Assembly (NCBI RefSeq): GCF_008153345.1 | Contig: NZ_CP042818.1 | Location: 1,798,001 to 1,862,000, forward strand | DNA from: Treponema phagedenis | GTDB lineage: Bacteria > Spirochaetota > Spirochaetia > Treponematales > Treponemataceae | Reading direction: 5' to 3' | Length of the DNA stretch: 64,000 nucleotides | Shown here: piece by piece, positions 17,990 through 27,482 of the stretch | How positions within the stretch are numbered: the first letter of the stretch is position 1 | Layout: each line of letters begins with the position of its first letter | Program-made: the position numbers and the translations under genes | Notes under the pieces: generated by a model | The model's input: only the letters and a program-made list of their open reading frames with translations | The model's database searches: none | What the model was told of the DNA's origin: nothing

Positions 17990-19894
17990 TTAATAGTTTT
18001 TTTTAAGTTCATATAAAAGTTGCTCGGCGGCTTTTCGGATGCAGGTGTAGGTATCCAAAACTTTTTCAAGGTAGGGAAGTTTTGTATTTGAGGCGGTAAT
18101 AAAAAAGAGCGAGGATAGGATGTTTTTTGCAAAACTTTGTTCAAGCACACGTTCTTTTTTTGTAAGAAGCGGCAAGCCGGTTTGCGAATCTTGCTTTTGC
18201 CGCGCCTGTTCCGCAAATAAAATAATTTCTTTTGCGATGTTGATGATATGCAACAGTTCTTTATTCAGATTTTTTTTTGCGGCAAGGAGAAGCTCTGTGT
18301 TGTGCAGCTTTTCTGCGGCACCATAGGAGTTTGCGGCAATGCACGCTTCAATTATTGTATCCATGTGTTGGCGTAGAGTATCTACGCTGAGCATTGCTTC
18401 AAATTCTTTAAACTTGAGGGGATGAATGCCGGTAATTTTCATGCCCTGCGGTTCAAGGTTATAGGTTTTAATGCCGGAATCTTGCAAACTGCGGTTTTCA
18501 AACCACCACGAGTAGAGTTTGTATGCTTTTCCGCTTAGCACTTTTTCTCCGGTATAACTTTCGGTATATTCAGGAATACTTGCATACAGTGCTTTATACG
18601 CCTCCGTTTCCGCAGGGCAAGTACGAAAAGAGTGCAGATGCGTCCGCTCTTCAAAGGTGCTGCCCTTAAAGTGCGTTTGTTTTTTGGGAAAGGCAAGGTC
18701 AAGTCCGGCAAAAACAATGTTGCGTGCTCCAAGATACGCGGCAAAATCCCATGCGCTTGTTGCAACGGATCCGCCTTCCGCAAGAGCATCGCAAATGCCA
18801 AGTTGTTTTTCAAAGTATTGCCCGAGCGGCACCGAGGAGGCTGAAAGAAAAATACCCTTACAGGAAAGGCGCAAAACAGCGGGAAAAACGTTGGTGTTGG
18901 TAACTAATACGGTGTTCGGCAGCGCAGTGCCCGCAATATGCAGAAAGTTCCAGTATTGTGGGTCAAAAACCAGAAGAAAATGCGGTTCAATACCTACCCG
19001 TACGCAAGCTTTTAAAGCAGTGTCTACCGCAATCACGAGGCAGTTTTTTTGAATGCCGGCAAGCTTAGGCAAAAGCTCATCTAAACTCGGACCGCCGGCA
19101 ATTATCAGACAGGGTTGTTCTTTAAAGCGATTTTTGAATGCCGCAATCGAGGGCAGATCCGGCAGACGCGGAATATTTTTTACCGTATTTTTTAACCAAA
19201 GTAATCCAAAGCGTTTGAGCGTTGCGGCATTGATTTTCTCTTTTGAAAGAATACGTTTTTTTACCTCTGCAAAATCTTTGAACCAGCCGGCGCTTACTTC
19301 CTGAGCAGGAATACCATTAAACATCGGCATTGCAAGACTCACCGATTCCATTCCGCTGTCATGACTCTCACTGACCTCGGCATCGGTTTCAAAATCATTG
19401 ATAAAAAATGCAGCATCTTCCGCAGGTGTTCCCGGCAGAATGCTCAAACGTTCGTGCCGCAACAGGGCTTGCAAAGGGCGGCTTGCTAAAAAAAGAATGA
19501 AAATAAAAATATCCGGCTCTATAATGAGGATTGAGGAGGACGGATGTTTTTTTGCAAAAAGTTCAACAGTGTAGCCAAGGCCGAGTCCTAAAAAACAACA
19601 GGATTTTTCCGTCTCTTCCGTAGAGAAAAACGGTGTTTGCAAAGTTTGTTCGGCTTCTCGTAAGGGATTGTATTTTGAGTGCAGATATTTACCATTTACA
19701 CGCAGCGTCGGTGCAGGCGGATTAAGTTGGCGAGTATTCTCAAGCCGATAGTTTTCGGGGATTTGCTTTAGTAAAACAGCGCAATTTTCTTTTTCGCTAA
19801 GCCCCATCGTTTTTGCCAAATCGGGAAACCGCTGCGTAAAAACTTGAGCGTTTGCGGTTAAAATTTCGATTGTATTATCTAAGGTCAAGCTCAA
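17990..19894 (-). CDS. Maf-type motility-associated protein (DUF115, MptE-like)
   Basis: 634 aa. The central segment (about 225-450) is the DUF115/Maf domain: CLIIAGGPSLDELLPKL, VIAVDTALKACVRVGIEPHFLLVFDP, GSVATSAWDFAAYLGARNIVFAGLDLAFPKKQTH. Maf proteins add nonulosonic-acid sugars to flagellins in Campylobacter, Aeromonas and others, which fits a spirochaete with glycosylated periplasmic flagellins. The C-terminal part is helical. The start is TTG (19,892-19,894) with AAAGGA 7 bases before it; the gene overlaps the transpeptidase stop by 20 bases, so translation is probably coupled. Last gene of the signal peptidase, transpeptidase, maf operon. Confidence 0.85.
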   Translation of the reverse strand: MSLTLDNTIEILTANAQVFTQRFPDLAKTMGLSEKENCAVLLKQIPENYRLENTRQLNPPAPTLRVNGKYLHSKYNPLREAEQTLQTPFFSTEETEKSCCFLGLGLGYTVELFAKKHPSSSILIIEPDIFIFILFLASRPLQALLRHERLSILPGTPAEDAAFFINDFETDAEVSESHDSGMESVSLAMPMFNGIPAQEVSAGWFKDFAEVKKRILSKEKINAATLKRFGLLWLKNTVKNIPRLPDLPSIAAFKNRFKEQPCLIIAGGPSLDELLPKLAGIQKNCLVIAVDTALKACVRVGIEPHFLLVFDPQYWNFLHIAGTALPNTVLVTNTNVFPAVLRLSCKGIFLSASSVPLGQYFEKQLGICDALAEGGSVATSAWDFAAYLGARNIVFAGLDLAFPKKQTHFKGSTFEERTHLHSFRTCPAETEAYKALYASIPEYTESYTGEKVLSGKAYKLYSWWFENRSLQDSGIKTYNLEPQGMKITGIHPLKFKEFEAMLSVDTLRQHMDTIIEACIAANSYGAAEKLHNTELLLAAKKNLNKELLHIINIAKEIILFAEQARQKQDSQTGLPLLTKKERVLEQSFAKNILSSLFFITASNTKLPYLEKVLDTYTCIRKAAEQLLYELKKNY

Positions 19895-21746
19895 TCGTCA
19901 TTCCTTTGGTAACGGGCATACCTGCATCAGGCTTTTGTGCAACCACATAGCCCTCTCCCCTTATTATCACAGTAATATCTTTTCTATTGGTAAGCTCGGC
20001 AAGCAGGCGTTTCGGTTTTCCGATAAGATTGGGCATTGTGACTCCGATTTCGACCGACTGCACCGAGGAAACAGGGATAAGCCCCGAATGACTTACCACC
20101 GGCGCATTGGTACGCAGCATGCCGCGGTAATCGATAATTTCATTTGCTGCTTTTGAAATTGCGGGAGCCGCAATCAGCTCACCGTATGTTTGCCCTACCG
20201 GTTTAATTACCACCATGTATAAAATAATTTCAGGGTTATTTGCAGGAAAAATCCCCATGCAGCTTGCAACATAATCCGTTTTGCTGTAGCCGCGACCGTT
20301 TGTATTTGCCATCTGTGCGGTACCTGTTTTTACCGCAATAGGAACACCGCCTACCAACGCTCGGTGTCCGGTTCCCTCCTCCGCGGCGGTTTGCATATAA
20401 CTTAAAACGGTTTTTGCAACTTGCGCGGAAATAACCTGTTCTCGCGGCTTGTTTTTATGCGTATACACACAAGCGCCCTCAGAAGTATAAATCTTATGTA
20501 AAAGAGAAAGCTTTAAAGGAATACCGCCGTTCGTCAACGCGGTTGCCGCTTCCACCATTTGTAAGGCGGAAACTCCGATCTCCTGCCCCATCGCAATTGT
20601 ATGCTTGGTTCGATACGACCAACGATCCAAGGGCGCAAAAAGTCCTGCTGTTTCTCCGGGAAGCTCTATTTCCGTTTTTGTTCCGAACCCAAACCCGCGC
20701 AGTTTTTCATTAAACAAAGCGGCATCTGTTTTATCGCTGATTTGCGCAGTGCCGTCATTACAGGATAGGCGGATAATGTCTCGCGGGGTTACTTTTCCAT
20801 GCACCCGCAAACAAGTAATGGCATTCGGTTTTTGTCCTTCTCGAAGAGCATACGGAGTAAACAAAAATTTCCCGTCACAAGTATAGCTCTCTCCATCATA
20901 GGTTGAGCCGAGTTCAAGGAAGCTCGCCATAGAAAAAACTTTAAACACCGAGCCGGGCTCATAAATAAAATAGGCAGGGCGATCAAACCGTTGTTCTTCG
21001 GTACTGTTTGTAAAGTCTGAAAGATTTGCACAAGGCAGATTAACGTATGAAAGCATCTGCCCGGTTTTTGCATCTACCGCTAAAAACATAAGCCCTTCAG
21101 CCTTTGTCTCTTTCATTGTCTGCTCGCCAATTTTTTCCATTATATATTGAATATTACTATCAATGGAAAGCATGATGTTATAACCTGAACCGGTATACCC
21201 TTGTATAGTCGGCGGCGGAGAAAGAAGATTTTGCAAAGAATATTCAACCCCGCTTAAACCTTTCCCGTCATCTCCGAGATAGCCTACAACTGTTGAAGCA
21301 AGACTGTTTTCCGGATAAGTACGGTTATGTATTGCTTCCAACCGAAAACCGCTTAATTTATTATCTTTCAAAGCTTTCGCTATCATTTCCATTTCGGTTT
21401 CACTCATTTTCTTTTTTAAATACATAAAGTTTGAGCGAGAAGTCTTTAATTTTTCCGTAAGCTCCGAGACATCTACATCTAAAATCGGCGCAAGTACTGT
21501 TGCCGCAGCCGAATTATCTGTAATAAGATTCTTATTTGCAATAAGATTATACAAGGTAGTTTCGACCGCTAAAATTTTTCCGTTTCGATCAAGAATAGAA
21601 CCGCGCGCAGTTACAATCATCGGCTCTTTAATTTCAGGCTCTCTGAAAAGCATGTATTTTGCATACTGAAATACCAATAATGCAAAACAAAGAAAAAGAA
21701 AAAGAATAAAAGCTGCCAACCTCTTTTTATTAATAACCGTATTCAC
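19875..21746 (-). CDS. PBP2/FtsI-class peptidoglycan transpeptidase with C-terminal PASTA domain
   Basis: 623 aa. One N-terminal membrane anchor (about 11-30), a dimerisation/pedestal domain starting VTARGSILDRNGKILA, and a transpeptidase domain with the active serine in EPGSVFKV (Ser266, Lys269), SCN (328-330) and KTGTAQ (473-478). A PASTA domain (about 560-623, VTMPNLIGKPKRLLAEL...) ends the protein. It cross-links peptidoglycan in the periplasm and is a beta-lactam target; class-B PBPs with PASTA are often divisome components (FtsI), so a septal role is likely but not shown. Its start overlaps the upstream signal-peptidase stop by ATGA. Confidence 0.92.
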   Translation of the reverse strand: MNTVINKKRLAAFILFLFLCFALLVFQYAKYMLFREPEIKEPMIVTARGSILDRNGKILAVETTLYNLIANKNLITDNSAAATVLAPILDVDVSELTEKLKTSRSNFMYLKKKMSETEMEMIAKALKDNKLSGFRLEAIHNRTYPENSLASTVVGYLGDDGKGLSGVEYSLQNLLSPPPTIQGYTGSGYNIMLSIDSNIQYIMEKIGEQTMKETKAEGLMFLAVDAKTGQMLSYVNLPCANLSDFTNSTEEQRFDRPAYFIYEPGSVFKVFSMASFLELGSTYDGESYTCDGKFLFTPYALREGQKPNAITCLRVHGKVTPRDIIRLSCNDGTAQISDKTDAALFNEKLRGFGFGTKTEIELPGETAGLFAPLDRWSYRTKHTIAMGQEIGVSALQMVEAATALTNGGIPLKLSLLHKIYTSEGACVYTHKNKPREQVISAQVAKTVLSYMQTAAEEGTGHRALVGGVPIAVKTGTAQMANTNGRGYSKTDYVASCMGIFPANNPEIILYMVVIKPVGQTYGELIAAPAISKAANEIIDYRGMLRTNAPVVSHSGLIPVSSVQSVEIGVTMPNLIGKPKRLLAELTNRKDITVIIRGEGYVVAQKPDAGMPVTKGMTIELDLR

Positions 21747-22270
21747 CGCGCAAATGCCTTCCCATAAATACTGTCAATTGAAACAAAACCATAATCGCGA
21801 GAATCCTCCGATTCGGAAGCATTATCTCCTAAAGCCAAGAGGCTCCCCTTAGGAACAAAAGAGCGAAATTCTCTGTTTCCACAAAGATTTTTAAATTGTA
21901 AAGAGGTAAGAGGAACTGATTTTTCTTCAATTATAAGCTTATACATTCTGTCTGTACTATAATCGGAATGCGGTAAAAATTCCAGAGGCTGATTTGCCGT
22001 TGCAGCACATCGTTTAATAACAAAACGATTGTGCATTACATAAACGATAATGTCATTTTTTTTCGGATATGCCCAACGAATAAGATACCGATTTGAAAAA
22101 GGCATTTTTATTCCGTATGCAAGTTTAAAAAGAATGATTCTCTTTCCGCTATAAAGCGTAGGTTTCATGGAATTCCCCACAACTTTTTTTACATCAAGGC
22201 AACAAGACTTCAATAAAACAAAAAAAGAGAAAAAGCCGACCAGTATATAGATAATTTTTTTTCTTTGCAT
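21743..22270 (-). CDS. Signal peptidase I-like serine protease
   Basis: 175 aa from ATG 22,270; a TTG six bases earlier is possible. One N-terminal membrane anchor, then the S26 catalytic serine in VVGNSMKPT (Ser34), the lysine in FVIKRCAA (Lys86), and the box GDNASESEDSRDYGFV. Family role: removal of signal peptides from exported preproteins at the outer face of the inner membrane. The sequence is divergent and small, so it may be a second, specialised leader peptidase. First gene of the minus-strand operon with the transpeptidase (4-base overlap) and maf. Confidence 0.85.
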   Translation of the reverse strand: MQRKKIIYILVGFFSFFVLLKSCCLDVKKVVGNSMKPTLYSGKRIILFKLAYGIKMPFSNRYLIRWAYPKKNDIIVYVMHNRFVIKRCAATANQPLEFLPHSDYSTDRMYKLIIEEKSVPLTSLQFKNLCGNREFRSFVPKGSLLALGDNASESEDSRDYGFVSIDSIYGKAFAR

Positions 22271-22406
22271 AAACAATCCGAAGAAAAACTATATCAAAGA
22301 ATAAAAGGAAAATCTATATAAATTCATTTTCTTTCACGATAAGAACATGAAAACTCTTCTCAATAACACAGCGAATAATCAGCCGATAAAAGGTCAGTAA
22401 AACATT

Positions 22407-22966
22407 TTTATAAAAAAGAGTTCGACACTACGGTTTCATTTTGCCGTCCGTGGCAAAATGAAGCCTATGAGTTTGAAAACTTCTGTTTATATAGCTGTGG
22501 TAGTTTTCAAACTCAATTCTGTTTAGAACCACCGCCGTCCGTGCCCGTTCTGAGTTTTTGACGTCCTTGTCAAAAACTAAGCCACGAGTTTTAAAGCTTT
22601 GCAAATTACTTTGCTTTAAAACATCGTTTCTGCATGGAACCACCGCCACGCCCTGATTTTTAGTATTCTTGATTAAATCAATGCTGCGAGTTTAAAAACT
22701 CCTATATTATGTCGGTGTGGTAGTTTTTAAACATCGTTTTACATTGTTCTGAGTTTTGTCATCCGTGGCAAAACTCAGAACCTTGCGAGTTTTAAAGCTT
22801 TGTAAACTATTTTGCTTTAAAACGTCGCTGCTGCGTGGAACCACGGGCGTCCGTGCCCGTTCTGATTTTGAAAACGGTGAGCAATTTACCATAGGAATAC
22901 TTAAATCCGCAGTCCCTTATTGTTGATACTCCGATTTTTATAACAGGAAGTTAATTACAAAACGCT
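22407..22966. repeat. Large cluster of mosaic palindromic repeats
   Basis: Opens with TTTATAAAAAAGAGTTCGAC, then runs through several units in the opposite orientation to those at 12,884-13,527: GAACCACCGCCGTCCGTG-type hairpins, GTCCGTGGC loops and GTTTTAAAGC arms. It ends with the module CGGTGAGCAATTTACCATAG ... TTTATAACAGGAAGTTAATT, 91 bases before the pyrophosphatase start at 23,057. The whole gap 22,271-23,020 is noncoding; open frames here are repeat readings. Confidence 0.88.
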
Positions 22967-23021
22967 GCACGCAGCATCCGCAAAAATGAGTTTTTTTAAT
23001 ACCTGCGTTTTAACAAAAGAA

Positions 23022-23050
23022 TTGCAAACTTCATGAAAATAGGATATACT
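23022..23050 (+). promoter_or_regulatory. Promoter positioned for a leaderless transcript
   Basis: TTGCAA (23,022-23,027), a 17-base spacer, then TATACT (23,045-23,050). Six bases later comes ATG 23,057, where transcription would be expected to begin. No ribosome-binding site is present at that ATG. Confidence 0.55.
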
Positions 23051-23056
23051 ATCAAT

Positions 23057-24724
23057 ATGAGAGCACAACCAACAGAAAAAAAAATTTATGTTATTGGTCA
23101 TAGAAATCCAGATACGGATTCGGTCGTTGCCGCTGCAGCTTATGCAAATTTTAAACAATTACAAGGAGTAAAAAATTGTTTTGCCGCGCGAGCAGGAAAG
23201 CCCACTCCTCAAACAGAATATATTTTTAATAGATTCAAGGTTCCGATGCCTGAGCTTATTCCTGATCTCATTCCGAAGGTGCAGTATTATTACAAGCAGC
23301 CCGTAATCAGTGTCAAAGAAAGCGCTTCTCTTTGGGAAGCATTAAAAAAGATAGAAGCGGAGAGAATTAGAGTGTTGCCGGTTATTACCGAAGACGGCAC
23401 TTTTCATTCAATTTTACATTATAGTGCTTTTGCACAGAAAATATTACAAATGGTAAATCCGCAGCAAAAAACTGTGGTGCAAACCAGTTTAAATCTTCTT
23501 TCTTCGGTAATAGATGCGCAGGTTATTTTATCCTATAAGCCTGATGAGCTTAAAAAAAGTCCAATTCTTATTGCAGGATCCGAATTTTCTACTTTTTGCG
23601 AGCATCTGAAAATGAATATTCCGGAAAATACTATTGTCCTTTCCGGAGATCGCAGAGATATACAGGAATATGCGATAAAAAGCAATGTGCGGATTTTAAT
23701 CTGTACGGGTGGGATTGTATTATCCAAAGAATTGCGCAGCTTGGCTGAAAAGCATAAAGTATCGGTTATTATCAGTCCTTATGACACGCTTTCTACAGCC
23801 CTTTTGCTGATTTATTCAATGCCGGTTACCGGTGCATCTTCTCAGGAAATTACTCCCTTACGCAGTGAAACTACCGTGAAAAAAGCGGCAACAATGCTTG
23901 CCGATGCGCCGGCAAAAACACTTCCTGTCGTTGACAACGACAATAAAGTGATAGGAATTGTAACCGAAGGAGACATTTATCGAGAAGCGAATATTGAAAT
24001 TATTTTGGTTGATCATAATGAGCAGACGCAGGCAGTTGAAGGTGTAGAAAATTTTAAAATAATAGAAATTATCGATCATCATAGAGTCGGAAATATGCCC
24101 ACAAAGCATCCGATAACGTTCATCAATAAGCCGGTCGGTGCAACCTGCACGATAATTGCAAATCTTTATCGGGAACAACGTATTCCTCTTGACTATAATA
24201 TTGCCGGTATTTTACTTTGCGGAATTCTTGCGGATACACTTATGCTTCAATCGGCAACAACTACCGATATCGACCGGAATACCGCAGAATATCTTGCAAA
24301 TATTACCAATATTGATCTGGAAACCCTCGGGAAGGAACTGCTTAATGTGGCAAGTAATATTGCGGGCAGAAGTGCAGATCAGTTGATTCACCAAGACATG
24401 AAAGAGTACCACGAAGGTTCAATAAGCTTTACAGTCAGCCAGATTGAGGTAGAAGATCAATCGCAGGTGCTTGAAAGAAAGCAGGAATTTATCGATGTGC
24501 TTGAAGCGGAACGGCAAAAAGGTGATAAGCTTTTTGCCGCTCTGATGATAACAAACATTACCTATCTTACAAGTTTCTTACTTATTGCTGCAAAGCCTGA
24601 TTTTTTATCGCAAATAACGGTACCGAAGCAAGAAGAATCGGTGTATGTATTAAAAAGCATTGTTTCGCGTAAAAAGCAGCTGATGCCGCTCCTATCCGAA
24701 ATACTGGCAGCTTACGGAGTGTAA
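23057..24724 (+). CDS. Manganese-dependent inorganic pyrophosphatase, CBS-DRTGG type (DHH family)
   Basis: 555 aa from ATG 23,057. The N-terminal DHH catalytic half begins IYVIGHRNPDTDSVVAAAAYA; it is interrupted by two CBS domains flanking a DRTGG domain (SSVIDAQVILSY...ICTGG), then resumes with LVDHNEQTQAVEGV and IIDHHRVG and ends with a DHHA2 domain. These enzymes split pyrophosphate with Mn/Co, and the CBS pair makes them adenine-nucleotide regulated. With PPDK in the same genome, pyrophosphate is a likely energy currency. An ATG at 23,033 is in frame but overlaps the promoter spacer, so the later ATG is preferred. Confidence 0.93.
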   Translation: MRAQPTEKKIYVIGHRNPDTDSVVAAAAYANFKQLQGVKNCFAARAGKPTPQTEYIFNRFKVPMPELIPDLIPKVQYYYKQPVISVKESASLWEALKKIEAERIRVLPVITEDGTFHSILHYSAFAQKILQMVNPQQKTVVQTSLNLLSSVIDAQVILSYKPDELKKSPILIAGSEFSTFCEHLKMNIPENTIVLSGDRRDIQEYAIKSNVRILICTGGIVLSKELRSLAEKHKVSVIISPYDTLSTALLLIYSMPVTGASSQEITPLRSETTVKKAATMLADAPAKTLPVVDNDNKVIGIVTEGDIYREANIEIILVDHNEQTQAVEGVENFKIIEIIDHHRVGNMPTKHPITFINKPVGATCTIIANLYREQRIPLDYNIAGILLCGILADTLMLQSATTTDIDRNTAEYLANITNIDLETLGKELLNVASNIAGRSADQLIHQDMKEYHEGSISFTVSQIEVEDQSQVLERKQEFIDVLEAERQKGDKLFAALMITNITYLTSFLLIAAKPDFLSQITVPKQEESVYVLKSIVSRKKQLMPLLSEILAAYGV

Positions 24725-24732
24725 AAAATACA

Positions 24733-24758
24733 GTCAAAGGGCTCGACAGCCCTTTGAC
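24733..24758. terminator. Hairpin after the pyrophosphatase gene
   Basis: GTCAAAGGGCT and AGCCCTTTGAC form a perfect 11-bp stem with a CGAC loop, nine bases after the stop. No T run follows on either strand, so termination would be weak. Confidence 0.5.
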
Positions 24759-24940
24759 GTACCTCATGCAATACATTATGAACTGTATCGCCGCTTTTAC
24801 AGGAACATCCGACTCATCGGGTATTATTTCGGCGGTAAATTGTAGAAGTATCTCGCATAAGGTTTTGTAATTAGCTTCCATGTATGTATTAATCTATATA
24901 TAGTCAAAGTACCAACAGGAGACTTGAGGATTCGCCATCC

Positions 24941-25042
24941 CTATGGTAAATTACACACCGTTGCGCCGTGTCGGACTCTTTTTATAATAGGAGTTTTAAA
25001 ACTCGCAGGTTTTGTTTTGCTACGGACGATAAAACCAAACCG
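24941..25042. repeat. Mosaic palindromic repeat copy next to rsmD
   Basis: CTATGGTAAATTACACACCG, then TTGCGCCGTGTCGGACTC, TTTTTATAATAGGAG, CTCGCAGGTTTTG and a hairpin remnant. Its right edge runs into the 3' end of rsmD. Confidence 0.8.
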
Positions 25043-25043
25043 C

Positions 25044-25577
25044 CTACACACTCTTTTGATAAAAATCTACAATTGATCTGCCGTATATACGCTGATCGAC
25101 TCTTTGCAGGGAGCCGATGCGATCGGGTAATTCTTTTTCTTTTGGGCGATGCATCAGGACTAAGCCTTTATCACATAAGACTGAAGATTCTCCGATACTG
25201 TACAGCAAGTCTTGATGGAATCGATACGGAAAGGGCGGGTCAATGTAAATAATATCAAACTGTTCTTGCGTCCGCTTCAGATAAAGTTCAACAGAGAGGT
25301 TTTTGCAGTTGATTCGTTTTTCCGCCATACTTGCGTTTTTTAACAACACGGGGAATTTTGCGGTATCTTTTTCCACAAGAACAACCGGATAGGCTCCGCG
25401 AGAATATGCCTCCAGTCCGCAAATCCCTGAACCGCTAAAAAGGTCTAAAAACGAAAGCCCGTGCAAATCTCCAAGAATGGCAAAAAGCGATTCCCGCATT
25501 CTGTCCATTGCAGGGCGAATAATGCCTTTCGGGCAGATAATCTGCCTGTTTTTCAGTGTGCCGCCGGTAATTCTCAT
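25044..25577 (-). CDS. rsmD: 16S rRNA (guanine-966-N2)-methyltransferase RsmD
   Basis: 177 aa from MRITGGTLKNRQI, the usual family start. The longer frame begins inside the upstream gene; ATG 25,577 overlaps that gene's stop as ATGA. Features: RPAMDRMRESLFAIL, the SAM-binding FLDLFSGSGICGLEA, and the catalytic FDIIYIDPPF. It methylates G966 of 16S rRNA during 30S assembly. The last residues (FYQKSV) are read from sequence at the edge of the dispersed repeat (AAAAGAGT), so the C-terminus may have been re-formed by repeat insertion. Confidence 0.92.
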   Translation of the reverse strand: MRITGGTLKNRQIICPKGIIRPAMDRMRESLFAILGDLHGLSFLDLFSGSGICGLEAYSRGAYPVVLVEKDTAKFPVLLKNASMAEKRINCKNLSVELYLKRTQEQFDIIYIDPPFPYRFHQDLLYSIGESSVLCDKGLVLMHRPKEKELPDRIGSLQRVDQRIYGRSIVDFYQKSV

Positions 25578-26860
25578 GCCATTCCTTTTTGCAATATGCC
25601 GTCCGCCGCACGAATACCTGATGCCCATGCGCCGGTTATGCCTCGTGAAGTGCCTGCCCCATCTCCGATTAAGTAAATATCCTCATCCGCCATAAAATAG
25701 TTATTTTTAAAAAGCGGTTTATTTGCATAAAGCTTTATTTCCGGATAATATAATACGGTACTCGGATGCAAAATGCCCGGCACAATATTATCAAGTTTTT
25801 TTAGTGCCTTCCATATTGAATGCAAAAACTTTGCCGGCATTGCAAGCGTAATATCGCCCGGCGTGCAGGAAGCAAGTGAAGGCGTAAAATGAAATAAATC
25901 TCCGTTTAAGCCTTCCTTAGTGCTCCGTTTTCCCAACCTAAAATCTCCGATTCGCTGCATAATCGGATGCCCGCCGCCGGTTAGCATAACCAGCGAAGCT
26001 AAAAACTCGGCATAATCTTGTCCTGAAGCAAGCGGCTGGGTAAAATTTACCGTACGAAGCATTGCAAAGTTGACAAGCCCGTTAGATTCTCGCTTATTAG
26101 AATAAGCATGTCCGTTCACACTATAATACGTTTGCCCGTTTGCAGCGGTATATTTTTCTTGCACCACAGAGGCAGCCCCCGAATTAGTGCAAAAAGTCCT
26201 TGTTTTTTCAGGAAACAAAAACTTTGGATCATAATAATCTTCTACAATAGGATAATGTTCAATTTTTGTCTCGACTCTGACGCCAACATCAATACTGTTA
26301 TCGGTATAGGGTATTTCGTTTGCTTTCATAAAATTACGCAAAAAATCAAACCCCTTTCTTCCCGGCGCAACAATAAGACTGTCATACGTAGTTGTCCGCT
26401 TACTAGTGTTTGCAATCTTTTTTTGCTTATCTATAGAAACAAGCGCTTCCTCTAATGATACTTCCACTTTTGCGTTTGCCAAACGGTCAAGTAGCTCTTT
26501 TATCAGCTTAACGCCTCCGTCAGTACCCAAATGAGATTGACGAATGGACAACAGCTTAACGCCTATTCGCTCCGCTCTCTTTTGATAAACCTCGATATTA
26601 GTACGCGGGAGAATATCAGGTTCTAAAAATTTTTCAGTTTGCTCCAAATATCGATTGGCTGTTTCTTCATTCCAATATTCAATAGGAAACCCGATAGGAT
26701 AGGTAAAATTCATTTTACAATCATTTCGTAACCCGCCTGAAGAAATCTTTGCTTTATCGATAAGCAAAATAGAAATTGCAGGCTTTTTTTCAAGCAAAGC
26801 AAATGCGGCGGCGAGCCCTGCCGGACCGGTGCCGACAATTATACAATTATAATGTTTCAT
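25574..26860 (-). CDS. FAD-dependent dehydrogenase of the COG2509 type
   Basis: 428 aa. N-terminal Rossmann FAD motif CIIVGTGPAGLAAAFALLEK, a central SSGGLRNDCKMNFTYPIGFP segment, and the C-terminal FAD-closing motif YLIGDGAGTSRGITGAWASGIRAA. This matches the uncharacterised FAD-dependent dehydrogenase family close to HI0933-like and GidA-like flavoproteins; the substrate is not known. Cytoplasmic. The stop overlaps the rsmD start (ATGA), so the two form a unit, although no shared pathway is obvious. Confidence 0.85.
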   Translation of the reverse strand: MKHYNCIIVGTGPAGLAAAFALLEKKPAISILLIDKAKISSGGLRNDCKMNFTYPIGFPIEYWNEETANRYLEQTEKFLEPDILPRTNIEVYQKRAERIGVKLLSIRQSHLGTDGGVKLIKELLDRLANAKVEVSLEEALVSIDKQKKIANTSKRTTTYDSLIVAPGRKGFDFLRNFMKANEIPYTDNSIDVGVRVETKIEHYPIVEDYYDPKFLFPEKTRTFCTNSGAASVVQEKYTAANGQTYYSVNGHAYSNKRESNGLVNFAMLRTVNFTQPLASGQDYAEFLASLVMLTGGGHPIMQRIGDFRLGKRSTKEGLNGDLFHFTPSLASCTPGDITLAMPAKFLHSIWKALKKLDNIVPGILHPSTVLYYPEIKLYANKPLFKNNYFMADEDIYLIGDGAGTSRGITGAWASGIRAADGILQKGMA

Positions 26861-27033
26861 TAAAAAAGAACCTCAATAGTTAAAGCAGTATATGCAACCA
26901 TACCTGTGCAACATTAGTATACTTTAAAAATCGTTTTACGCAAGCCCTTTTCTCCCCCACGGCAGGGCTTACGCATGCACAAGGAATGGCTGCCCCTTGA
27001 GCCCCGCTTTTAGGCGAAGTAAACTGTAAAATT

Positions 27034-27482
27034 AAAGCTTTAAAACTCGCAGGTTAAGTTTTGACATGGACGTCAAAAACGCAGAACGGGCACGGACGCC
27101 CGTGGTTCTACGCAACAGCGACGTTTTAAAGCAAGAGTGTTTACAAAGCTTTAAAACTCACAGGTTTGGTTTTGCCATGGACGGCAAACTCAGAACAATG
27201 TAAAACGATGTTTAAAAACTACCACACCGACATAATATAGGAGTTTTTAAACTCGCAGCACTGATTTAATCAAGAATACTAAAAATCAGGGCGTAGCGGT
27301 GGTTCCACGCAGACGGTTTAGTTTTTGACATGGACGTCAAAACTCAGAACCGCCACGGACGGCGGTGGTTCCAAACAGAAGCGACGTTTTAAAGCAAAGC
27401 AATTTGCAAAGCTTCAAAACTCGTAGGTTTGGTTTTGCCATGGACGTCAAAACCAAACCGTTGTGTCGAACTCTTTTTTAAT
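27034..27482. repeat. Cluster of mosaic palindromic repeats overlapping the end of lnt
   Basis: Starts AAAGCTTTAAAACTCGCAGG and contains at least four units with GGGCACGGACGCCCGTGG, GCCATGGACGGC and CCGCCACGGACGGCGG loops between CTTTAAAACTCG and CGACGTTTTAAAGC arms. It ends CCGTTGTGTCGAACTC, TTTTTTA. The last 36 bases are also coding for lnt. The preceding 26,861-27,033 holds no gene. Confidence 0.88.

Noticed and set aside
22428-22892. Minus-strand ORFs of 61-73 aa
   Set aside because: Both are translations of the palindromic repeat cluster; the shared peptide (FKTR, ERART) only reflects repeated DNA.
24582-24881. 99-aa minus-strand ORF after the pyrophosphatase
   Set aside because: Mostly antisense to the coding region, with no ribosome site or motif.
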